A DNA stretch of 64,000 bases from Lactococcus protaetiae. GTDB lineage: Bacteria > Bacillota > Bacilli > Lactobacillales > Streptococcaceae. Location of the stretch: contig NZ_CP041356.1 of NCBI RefSeq assembly GCF_006965445.1, positions 868,001 to 932,000 of the forward strand. The letters are read 5' to 3'. The position numbers were made by a program, and so were the translations under genes. Numbering within the stretch: position 1 is the stretch's first letter; the number at the start of each line of letters is the position of its first letter. The notes beneath the pieces were generated by a model that was not told where the DNA came from, did no database searches, and was given only the letters and a program-made list of their open reading frames with translations. Positions 56,761-64,000 of this stretch are shown in pieces.

Positions 56761-57579
56761 ATGCCAGAATTACCAGAAGTTGAAAATGTTCGTCAAGGCT
56801 TGGAGCGTATCGTGGTGGGGAAAAAAATTCAATCGGTAGAATCGAGATATCCACGCATGATTTTGACAGGTTTTGATGATTTAAAAGCTAAATTGACTCA
56901 TCATGTGATTACGGGAGTTACGAGAAGAGGAAAATATTTAATCTTTGAGTTTGATGATGAATTTCGATTAATTTCACATTTACGAATGGAAGGAAAATAT
57001 CGATTGATTGGACTTGAAGAATCGATTGAAAAACATGACCATATTGCCGTAAAATTTGCTGACAGCCAATTGATTTATGCTGATGTAAGGAAATTCGGGA
57101 CATGGGAGCTGATAAGTGCTGACAAACTTTCAGATTATTTTGTCAGTAAAAAAATAGGACCAGAGCCAACCTATGAAGCTTTTGACGAATCCATTTTCCT
57201 AAAAAAACTGCAACATTCGACAAAGAAAATAAAGCCCTATCTCCTAGAGCAGACGCTTGTAGCGGGACTTGGCAATATCTATGTGGACGAAGTCTTGTGG
57301 CGGGCAAAGATTCACCCAGAAACAATAGCGAAAGTGCTGACAAAAGCAAAGGTCCATCTCCTACACGATGAAATCATTGAGCTTTTGGGACAGGCAGTAG
57401 CGCTTGGTGGCTCAACAGTTCGAACTTATGCTAATGCATTGGGTAAATCCGGCACAATGCAAGAAGAGTTAAAAGTCTATGGTAAGACAGGTGAACCTTG
57501 TGTACGCTGTGGTACACCGATTGAGAAAATCAAGGTAGCAGGTCGTGGAACACACTTTTGCCCAACTTGTCAAAAATGA
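56761..57579 (+). CDS. mutM: Formamidopyrimidine-DNA glycosylase
   Basis: Base-excision repair of 8-oxoguanine (272 aa). Catalytic Pro-Glu at the N-terminus (MPELPEVENVRQGLERI), helix-two-turn-helix region LEQTLVAGLGNIYVDEVLW, and C-terminal zinc finger CVRCGTPIEKIKVAGRGTHFCPTC. The nearest AGGA is about 12 bases away. An 11-codon frame with GAAAGGAG inside (56722-56757) ends three bases before the ATG and might couple translation. In L. lactis mutM is near era; here asnB lies between. Confidence 0.95.
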   Translation: MPELPEVENVRQGLERIVVGKKIQSVESRYPRMILTGFDDLKAKLTHHVITGVTRRGKYLIFEFDDEFRLISHLRMEGKYRLIGLEESIEKHDHIAVKFADSQLIYADVRKFGTWELISADKLSDYFVSKKIGPEPTYEAFDESIFLKKLQHSTKKIKPYLLEQTLVAGLGNIYVDEVLWRAKIHPETIAKVLTKAKVHLLHDEIIELLGQAVALGGSTVRTYANALGKSGTMQEELKVYGKTGEPCVRCGTPIEKIKVAGRGTHFCPTCQK

Positions 57580-57609
57580 TAAGCACTGACAGTATTCTGT
57601 CAGGATACT

Positions 57610-57899
57610 TTGAAGTGATTACTTTATCAGTGGGAGATTCTTTCTCTTCCGCTGATGTTAGTAGAACGAAAGCAAAGCTTAGTGTTGCTTATCCCGCCAC
57701 CTAAAAGAGGTGGGGGAATTGCCACTCCGACTAGGTGCTTTGCCTTTTGCTCTTGCTGCTTTAGCAGCTAAGCAAATGGACAGCGGAGCAACGAAGTTGC
57801 GGAGACCGTTCGCAGAACGGCGTGCGAAGCACGTAGCACCGTAGCGAGGATGGACAGCGTAGCCCAAAGGGCGAAGATAGCAGACACTTGCTTGGTTAA
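57610..57899 (+). repeat. Family A mosaic repeat, copy 12
   Basis: Left end GAAGTGATTACTTT, hairpin around GTGGGAGATTCTTTC, CAAAGCTTAGTGTTGCTT, the CCACCTAAAAGAGGTGG hairpin, tokens GCTGCTTTAGCAGC, GCAACGAAGTTGC, GTTCGCAGAAC and TGCGAAGCA, and right end TAGCAGACACTTGC. A CACTGACAG/CTGTCAG hairpin (57584-57605) precedes it after mutM. The minus-strand frame 57679-57945 is a repeat artefact. Confidence 0.85.
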
Positions 57900-58007
57900 A
57901 AAAACATAAAATATCTTGACTAAAAATTAAAAAAATAAGTGACAAAGTTCAATAAAAAACGTATAAAATAATAGCGCTAGGGACTTATAAAAAATCGTGA
58001 AAAATGC

Positions 58008-58278
58008 TATAATTATACGGTAAGTTGTTTCATGTTTTGTTGATGTACCACACAGAGATTGCGATAAAAAAGTGAACCTTGTGTTGTCTTTGAACATAAG
58101 CTATAAAGCTCTCAGTGTAACAACTAGGCGACCCATAGACAAAGCGAAACTCTTTGGGACAGGGCGCACTAAATTAAGAAGTCTAGTTGCTTAACGACAC
58201 CTACCGACTACAAAGGCTGTTTAAAAAAGTGGGATTGACTTCACAAGTTGAACAAAAAAGAAGAGATGGAGATAAATT
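58008..58278 (+). promoter_or_regulatory. recA promoter and long leader
   Basis: Extended -10 TGCTATAAT (58008-58013) starts a leader of about 260 bases. Part of it (about 58115-58235: GTGTAACAACTAGGCGACC ... GTCTAGTTGCTTAACG) resembles a cassette found in family A copies 6 and 13. No com box or familiar SOS operator was recognised. Confidence 0.55.
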
Positions 58279-59429
58279 TTGGCAACAAAGAAAAAAACAA
58301 ATTTTGATGATATTACCAAGAAATATGGAGCAGAGCGAGATAAAGCATTAGCTGATGCACTCGCATTGATTGAGAAAGATTTTGGGAAGGGCTCACTCAT
58401 GCGTCTCGGAGAAGCAGCTAATCAAAAAGTATCAGTAGTAAGCTCAGGTTCACTTGCACTTGACATTGCACTTGGTGCAGGTGGATACCCTAAAGGACGT
58501 ATCGTAGAGATTTATGGTCCAGAATCATCTGGTAAAACAACAGTCGCGCTTCATGCTGTTGCAGCCATTCAAAAAGAGGGTGGGATTGCAGCCTATATCG
58601 ATGCAGAAAACGCACTTGATCCAGAATATGCCAAAGCACTTGGGTTAACATTGATGAGCTCCTGCTCTCACAACCAGACTATGGTGAACAAGGTCTGCAA
58701 ATTGCTGAAAAACTGATTACGTCAGGAGCAGTTGACCTTGTTGTTATTGACTCAGTTGCAGCACTCGTTCCCAAAGCCGAAATTGATGGAGAAATTGGTG
58801 ATAGTTCAGTTGGTTTGCAAGCTCGTATGATGTCTCAAGCGATGCGTAAACTTGCAGGACACATCAATAAAACAAAAACAACAGCAATTTTTATCAACCA
58901 ATTGCGTGAAAAAGTAGGTGTGATGTTTGGTTCACCTGAGACAACTCCTGGTGGACGTGCGCTCAAGTTCTATGCATCAGTTCGTCTTGATGTCCGTGGC
59001 TCAACAAAAATCGAAGAAGGTTCGGGTGATAACAAAACTCAAATCGGTAAAGAAACAAAAATCAAAGTTGTTAAGAATAAAGTTGCTCCACCGTTCAAAG
59101 TTGCGCTTGTTGACATCATGTTTGGTGAAGGAATTTCAAAAACAGGTGAATTACTGAAAATTGCAGTAGATGAAGGAATCATCAAAAAATCAGGTGCATG
59201 GTTCGCTTATAATGACGAAAAAATCGGTCAGGGAGCGGAAAAAGCTAAGGGATATCTCAAAGAACATCAAGAAGTCTTTGATGAGATTGACCACAAAATT
59301 CGTGCTGCACATGGACTTCTTGGAGAAGCTACAGAAACTACAGCAGATGAGGCACCAGCTAAAACAACGAAAGCTAAAAAAGTAGATCTTCCAGAATCAG
59401 AAGAAATTGAACTCGAACTTGAAGACTAA
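58279..59429 (+). CDS. recA: Recombinase RecA (apparent frameshift)
   Basis: Central homologous recombination and SOS protein, about 383 aa if intact. Walker [10 protein letters not shown] near residue 75-80, DNA-binding loop region [21 protein letters not shown], acidic C-terminus. TTG start with GGAG eight bases before. The frame breaks at 58642-58644: GGG gives [10 protein letters not shown], while one more G gives [20 protein letters not shown], the invariant RecA segment, and joins the second half exactly. A sequence error is much likelier than a recA pseudogene. Confidence 0.93.
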
Positions 59430-59446
59430 TCAAAACAACAAATAAA

Positions 59447-59476
59447 AAAGCAGTTGGTTATCCAACTGTTTTTGTT
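59447..59476. terminator. Bidirectional terminator between recA and the permease gene
   Basis: CAGTTGG / CCAACTG around TTAT, flanked by A-run and T-run. The stop codon of the convergent permease lies in its loop. Confidence 0.85.
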
Positions 59477-60830
59477 TTTCTAAAGATAGTGATAAGTCCA
59501 AAAATAACAATCCAAATGACTGAACCAATGGCAGGAACAAGTGTCTCCTTAAAGAAGAAAAGAGAGATAAAGATAAGCCCAAAACCAAGAATTGCAATAG
59601 GGACTAGGAACTTTGCTCCTGGAAGTATAAAGCCTTTAGCATCAAAATCAGGAGATTTCCTAAATTTGAGATAAGCTACTAAAGTCATAAGATAGACGAC
59701 CAAAAAAAGATTAGTCGCAACGCTTGTAATGAATACAAAACCATTAGAAACGGCAGGAATCATCGAAATGAAAGGAGTCAAAAAGATGAGCAATGATGTG
59801 AAAAATAGTGCATTTATAGGAATTCCAGATTTTGAGAATTTTGTAAATGGTTTTAAGATTCTATCACCATTGATTTTTGAGAGTGAGTAAAGATTGCGAG
59901 TTGTTGAAAATAAAGCAGAATTTAAAGCAGAAGCCGCTGAAGTTAGAACAACGAAATTGATTAGAGCAGCTGCCCATTTAATCCCAATAAGCTCGAAAAT
60001 CATAACAAACGGAGATTTATCAGCAGGGATGTCTTGCCAATGATAGATGCTCATGATTGCAAGTAAAGCGCCGACATAAAACAAAATAATTCGCAATGGA
60101 ATTTGGTTAATTGCTTTTTTTAGTGTTGGTTTGGGATTTGCAGTTTCTGCGGCAGTCATTCCGATGAATTCCATAGCTACAAAGGCAAACATTACCATTT
60201 GGAAGCTTTCAAAAAATTGGAAATTCCATTGGGGAAGAGATGAAAATTGTGGGTGATATTTGTTAAACTAACCGTATTTGAACCTGTATGATAATGGCTA
60301 AAAATCAAAATAATAGCGGTCAAAATTAAACCAATAATTGCTACAATCTTAATCATCCCAAACCAGAACTCTGTTTCCCCGAAAAATTTAGAATTAAGTG
60401 TATTGAGTGCAGTTAACAGAGCCAAAACGAAAACTTCACTCAACCAAATAGGAAACTGAGGCAACCAGAAGTTGATGTAAGTTCCGATTGCTGTCAGTTC
60501 TGCCATTGCCATGAAAATGACGACAAGCCAGTAAGACCACTGGATGAAATAACCGGGTTTTCCTCCTAAATATCGGGAAACAAAGTTCAAAAATGAGTGC
60601 TGGCTGGGGTCTTGATAAAGCATTTCGCCAATCGAACGTAAAAGTACAAACATTAAGGCACCAATGATAAGGTAAACAAAGATAATTGAAGGTCCAGTCA
60701 AGCTGATAGATTTTCCAGCACCTAAAAATAGACCTGTACCAATTGTTCCAGCAATCGCTATTAATTGGATATGTCGATTTTGGAGTCCTCGGTTTGATGT
60801 TTGTGTTTCCGTATTTTCATTTATTTTCAT
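59458..60830 (-). CDS. SerP-type amino-acid permease, second copy (apparent frameshift)
   Basis: APC-family amino-acid permease with about 12 helices, about 458 aa if intact. The N-terminal block NRGLQNRHIQLIAIAGTIGTG equals that of its neighbour. As written the frame stops after GISNFLKASKW. One more base in the six-A run at 60211-60216 (T on the coding strand) gives GISNFFESFQMVMFAFVAME, colinear with the paralogue's GVWNFIGALQMVMFAFTSME. Resembles L. lactis SerP1/SerP2, tandem serine/alanine/glycine transporters; the substrate is inferred. No Shine-Dalgarno at good distance; TATAAT ends nine bases before the ATG. Confidence 0.85.
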
Positions 60831-60851
60831 AATGTATTTATTATAGTCCTT

Positions 60852-62240
60852 TTATGAAAGATTTTCAGGATTTATTTTTTTAAAGTAAGAAAATAATCCA
60901 AAGAGAACTGTCCAGACTACAGCACCAATCGCTGGATAGAGTGTTTCTGAATTGAAAAATAGTGAAATAAATACAATGGCAAAAACTAAAACGACTAAAG
61001 GAACAGTTATCTTTGCTTTGGGAGTAAGAAAACCATTTGGGTCGAAATCAGACGATTTTCTATATTTCCAAAAACTAAAAACAGTGATGAAATAAACGAT
61101 AAGAAATAAATTTGTTGTGCATGAAGCTGCGAAGTCAAAAGCATTTTTTATCTGAGGAATCAGTGTCAAGATTGGAGCAAAAAGAGCCAATGCGCCCGCT
61201 AAATAGAGCGCGTTGAGCGGAATACCATGCCTTGAAAGCTTTGTAAAGGCAGTTAAACCACCTCTGTCATGCTGTTTGGCAAGGGAATATAGATTTCTTG
61301 TCGCAGAGAAAAGAGAGCTGTTTAGAGCCGATCCTGCTGAAGTAAGCACGACAAAATTAACCAAGGCAGCTGCCCACTTTATACCGATAAGTTGGAAAAC
61401 CATAACAAACGGAGATTTATCTGCTGGGACATTATTCCAGTCAAAAATTGCCATAATTGCAAGTAAAGCACCAACATAGAAAATAAGGATACGGACTGGG
61501 ATTTGATTAATGGCGCGTGGTAATGTTTTTCTAGGATTGACTGTTTCAGCAGCGGTCATCCCGATAAATTCCATTGAGGTGAAGGCGAACATTACCATTT
61601 GTAAAGCACCGATAAAATTCCAAACACCACGTGGGAAAAGTTGGAAACCATTTAAAATATTAGCAAACGATACTGTGCCGTGTATGGTAACGTGATGAAT
61701 TGTTGTTGTATAGCTAAATTGGCTGATCATTAATATAATTGCGGTAACAATCATTCCTAAAATAGCTGCAACTTTAATAATAGCAAACCAAAATTCTGTT
61801 TCACCAAAAAATCTGGCATTGAGTGTATTGAGACCAAAAAGTAGGGCCAACATGACAATTTCAATCAACCATAAAGGAATTTGGGGCAGCCAAAATTGAA
61901 CGTAAGTTCCAATTGCTGTAAGCTCTGAAATACAAACAAAGACAAGAACAAGCCAATATGACCATTGGGTAAAATAACCAATCCGAGTTCCAGCATATTT
62001 GGTAACGAAATTTAGAAATGAGTGCTGGCTAGGATCCTGATAGAGCATTTCACCGATGGTTCGCAAGAAAAAGAACATTGCAATACCAATGATGATATAA
62101 GCGAAGATAATACTAGGCCCAGTCATACGGATTGTTTTTCCAGCGCCTAAAAATAGTCCTGTACCTATTGTTCCAGCGATAGCGATGAGTTGGATGTGGC
62201 GATTCTGTAGTCCACGATTTCCTTCTGTAGTCTGTTCCAT
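60852..62240 (-). CDS. SerP-type amino-acid permease, first copy
   Basis: APC-family permease (462 aa, 12 helices). Helix 1 GTIGTGLFLGAGK, SQHSFLNFVTKYAG, and GMTAAETVNPRKTLPRAINQIP in the conserved central loop. Tandem with a homologous gene, as serP1-serP2 in L. lactis, where they carry L-serine and DL-alanine/glycine. The upstream region has a good promoter and a CodY box, fitting amino-acid-controlled expression. Substrate by homology only. Confidence 0.88.
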   Translation of the reverse strand: MEQTTEGNRGLQNRHIQLIAIAGTIGTGLFLGAGKTIRMTGPSIIFAYIIIGIAMFFFLRTIGEMLYQDPSQHSFLNFVTKYAGTRIGYFTQWSYWLVLVFVCISELTAIGTYVQFWLPQIPLWLIEIVMLALLFGLNTLNARFFGETEFWFAIIKVAAILGMIVTAIILMISQFSYTTTIHHVTIHGTVSFANILNGFQLFPRGVWNFIGALQMVMFAFTSMEFIGMTAAETVNPRKTLPRAINQIPVRILIFYVGALLAIMAIFDWNNVPADKSPFVMVFQLIGIKWAAALVNFVVLTSAGSALNSSLFSATRNLYSLAKQHDRGGLTAFTKLSRHGIPLNALYLAGALALFAPILTLIPQIKNAFDFAASCTTNLFLIVYFITVFSFWKYRKSSDFDPNGFLTPKAKITVPLVVLVFAIVFISLFFNSETLYPAIGAVVWTVLFGLFSYFKKINPENLS

Positions 62241-62261
62241 AAAATTTTGACTTTCTTTCTT

Positions 62262-62325
62262 AATTTTCTGACAATTATTAATTAATATAAAAAACAGTAT
62301 AACATACTCTGTAATATAAGTTCAA
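62262..62325 (-). promoter_or_regulatory. Permease promoter with CodY box
   Basis: Minus strand: TTGAAC (62320-62325), 18 bases, TATACT (62296-62301) with extended TGT. AATTGTCAGAAAATT (62262-62276), one mismatch from the CodY consensus, lies in the early transcribed region. Confidence 0.8.
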
Positions 62326-62397
62326 GTGCTAAAAAAAGTTTCTGTCAGTACTGACAGAAAACGTTCGGGATTGACAGGTATTGTGATGGCTACTTTC

Positions 62398-62546
62398 ATT
62401 GTAATTGCACTTATATCTTGTTATAATTGAGTTTGGCTGCTTAGAACTCAGGAAAATAGATAAAAGTCTCCAATGAGCAAAGCTCATCTCCATCTTTTCC
62501 TAATTTTCATGAGTTCTGGACAATCAGCCTCACATCTTGTTATAAT
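62398..62546 (+). repeat. Family B long-hairpin element between two copies of a promoter end, before ylbF
   Basis: Element about 62427-62538, starting TTGAGTTTGG and ending CCTCACATCTTG. Stem AGAACTCA-GGAAAATAGA pairs with TTTTCCTAATTTTC-TGAGTTCT; apex ATGAGCAAAGCTCAT. It is flanked by the 16-base direct repeat ATCTTGTTATAATTGA. Upstream, TTGTAA-17-TATAAT (62398-62426) is a promoter. Downstream, TGGACA-18-TATAAT (62517-62546) is a second one, whose start point would be the ylbF ATG. Confidence 0.8.
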
Positions 62547-62552
62547 TGAATC

Positions 62553-62936
62553 ATGCTAATCATTGATGAAAATTTACTAGAGATAGATGACTTAATCGAC
62601 AAAATACTTGTAGAGTTTGCTAAATTTCCTGAAGTTAGGGCTTATAGACAAGCTAAATCGGATTTTTTGGATGACGAGAAACTCCAAGAAAAAATTGCGC
62701 GGTTAAATGAGAGCGCAGATTTCATCATTTTTCGTCCAGAATTAAAAGCTCTGCAAAAAGAAGTTAATGTTGATGATAAGGTTTATGCATTGCGTTTGGC
62801 TGAAAATGATATCCAGACCATTCTGTCAGTACTGACAAAAAAAATTACGAGTAGTATTTCTGAAAACATTATTGTTGATGAAAATTTACCATTGAAAGGA
62901 GGCGGACACCGTGGACGACATCATGGAACAGTTTGA
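62553..62936 (+). CDS. ylbF: YlbF/YmcA family protein
   Basis: Cytoplasmic helical protein of the Com_YlbF family (127 aa). In B. subtilis YlbF works with YmcA and YaaT in RNase Y-dependent mRNA maturation and affects competence and biofilm. Family traits: [31 protein letters not shown], and a C-terminal [10 protein letters not shown] tail. No Shine-Dalgarno sequence; TATAAT ends six bases before the ATG, so the mRNA is probably leaderless. Overlaps ylbG by 26 bases. Confidence 0.9.
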   Translation: MLIIDENLLEIDDLIDKILVEFAKFPEVRAYRQAKSDFLDDEKLQEKIARLNESADFIIFRPELKALQKEVNVDDKVYALRLAENDIQTILSVLTKKITSSISENIIVDENLPLKGGGHRGRHHGTV

Positions 62937-63234
62937 CAAAAAAGAAATTCGCCCATTAGAAGTGCCAGGACGAATAGCAATATATGTTTACTGCAACTCT
63001 TATAAGGGAACTCGCCAGCTGGCAAGATTTGGAGATGTAGCTTACACAAGTCAAAAGGCACATTACAGTTTGCTTTATGTTGATGAAGAGCAGCTTTCTG
63101 AACTCCTCCCAAAATTAGAAGAATTGAAGTTTGTAAAAAAAGTTCGTGTAGGACATCTTAAAGAGATGAATAAAAACTTTTCTGAGGCATTTTTACTGAC
63201 AAATCAAGAAGTGAAAAAAGAACTTGAGGCATAA
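62911..63234 (+). CDS. ylbG: YlbG family protein (DUF2129)
   Basis: Small cytoplasmic protein (107 aa) with the DUF2129 blocks [39 protein letters not shown] and [13 protein letters not shown]. It regularly follows ylbF in Firmicutes; its function is not established. GTG start eight bases after AAAGGAGG, both inside the ylbF coding end. Confidence 0.88.
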   Translation: MDDIMEQFDKKEIRPLEVPGRIAIYVYCNSYKGTRQLARFGDVAYTSQKAHYSLLYVDEEQLSELLPKLEELKFVKKVRVGHLKEMNKNFSEAFLLTNQEVKKELEA

Positions 63235-63529
63235 TTGAGTAGTAAAAAATCTTGACTATGATTAGTGTTTATAATCTAAAAAATGAAGCAAGAAAATTAT
63301 ATCTATAAAATACGTTCATTTGTATATCATTTGAGTGTAGGACATTTTTTTGTTAAGATTAGTCAAGTAGGTTGGTTAGTATAGATTACAGAATAATCAA
63401 CACAAGATGCAATCTCTAAATGATATAACATTGACAGTGCGTTTTGTCATTGTTTTTATCATGTATGTTTAACCTTATTTGTTTTTATATCCCTGATGAC
63501 CATTCATCAGTGCTAGAGATTGTATGCTT
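63235..63529. other. Gene-free stretch with distant inverted repeats
   Basis: No gene recognised. CTTGACTA (about 63253) pairs with TAGTCAAG (about 63359), and CAATCTCTA (63410-63418) with TAGAGATTG (63514-63522). These could form long hairpins of about 110 bases each. Confidence 0.4.
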
Positions 63530-63806
63530 TGAAGTGATTACTTTATTGATAGACCAATGTTAGAGTACAATCTCTAGGTGTAACAACTAAGCGACTAAAG
63601 TCGCAAGGCGAAGTGGTCTTGTCACTGAAGTTTCTAAGACCCTAGGGCAGTAAAACGAAAGCAGAGCTTGCCTTTTCAGTGAGTTGCGAATTCGACTAGG
63701 CACGTTCGTGCCGTAGCGAGAATCGACAGCGCAGTGAAACGGAGATAGAGCAAATGGACAGCGTAGCTCAAAGGGCTGAGATAGCACGCATTTGCTGAGT
63801 TAAAAA
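63530..63806 (+). repeat. Family A mosaic repeat, copy 13
   Basis: Left end GAAGTGATTACTTT, then ACAATCTCTAGGTGTAAC, GACTAAAGTCGC, the CCCTAGGGCAG boundary, GGCACGTTCGTGCC and GCTCAAAGGGCTGAGATAG tokens, and right end TAGCACGCATTTGC. The CAGTGGGAG hairpin is reduced. Confidence 0.83.
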
Positions 63807-63924
63807 ATTACTTTTAGTGCTGATTTTGCGCGATGAATGAGCGTTAAATAGAGTCACGAAAGTGATACAGTGAAGTAGTTCTTATTAAAAACTTAAATAG
63901 CATTAGATAACTAAGGAAAAAATT

Positions 63925-64000
63925 ATGTTGGAGATTCATTATTATTTCACTCCTATTCTAGACCATTTGGAGCGATTCGACCAAAACGATTGGCACTTAC
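63925..64000 (+). CDS. Start of an unidentified protein, cut by the window edge
   Basis: ATG with AAGGAAAA eight bases upstream opens a frame of 25 codons (MLEIHYYFTPILDHLERFDQ...) that runs off the window. Too short to identify. Confidence 0.5.
   Translation, partial: MLEIHYYFTPILDHLERFDQNDWHL

Noticed and set aside
63587..63787. Minus-strand frame in copy 13
   Set aside because: Repeat-derived, like the two above.

Overview
This is a low-GC Gram-positive chromosome segment from a lactococcus. The best anchors are an lmrR-lmrC-lmrD multidrug-export locus, a fhuCBGD operon followed by a CmbR/FhuR-type LysR gene, the streptococcal pbp2B-recR-ddl-murF cluster, tandem SerP-type permeases, a YdbC/PC4 protein and CodY boxes on the opp genes. 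Gene order is not that of Lactococcus lactis (opp is A-A-A-B-C-D-F here, against D-F-B-C-A). I therefore favour a relative such as the L. raffinolactis/L. piscium group (Pseudolactococcus). That placement is an inference from recalled gene orders, not from a search. No rRNA, tRNA, IS transposase, prophage or CRISPR array was seen.

Layout. 1-7.5 kb: a CDF metal exporter with an extra C-terminal domain, then lmrR, a DUF4097 protein and lmrCD. 7.6-11.6 kb: murA, ydbC, a DUF3397 membrane protein, bioY, ybaK, and thiT under a TPP riboswitch. 11.7-15.1 kb: a 1128-residue LPQTG surface protein whose promoter region holds a (TA)n tract. 15.3-23.5 kb: a T-box leader, two NlpA/MetQ binding proteins, metN, metI and an ECF transporter (UPF0397, double ATPase, EcfT). 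23.6-29.1 kb: four tandem long hairpins, an XRE regulator, the fhu iron-siderophore operon and a LysR regulator. 29.7-38.7 kb: gpmA, pbp2B, recR, ddl, an AraC regulator and murF. 38.9-48.6 kb: three oppA copies and oppBCDF. 49.5-59.4 kb: prfC, a DEAD-box helicase, era, asnB, mutM and recA. 59.4-64 kb: two amino-acid permeases, ylbF, ylbG and the start of an unidentified gene.

The most unusual content is intergenic. (A) A modular family of at least 13 mosaic repeats (about 50 to 630 bp), built from interchangeable hairpin cassettes between fixed ends. (B) A second family of about 115-bp long-hairpin elements, whose stem sequences differ between copies while pairing is kept; several carry a promoter at the right edge, and four lie in tandem before the fhu locus. 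(C) A short word, TGTCAGT/ACTGACA, present more than 50 times by eye. It often occurs as inverted pairs that form terminators and is also frequent inside genes, resembling the genomic behaviour of DNA-uptake sequences. (D) Several genes (ybaK, DUF3397, era, ylbF) whose ATG lies exactly six bases after a -10 box with no Shine-Dalgarno sequence, so the mRNA is probably leaderless.

A caution for users: ten apparent frameshifts break eight genes, including pbp2B, murF and recA. In every case one missing homopolymer base, usually a G in a run of three or more, restores the family sequence. I read these as sequence errors and annotate the genes as whole.
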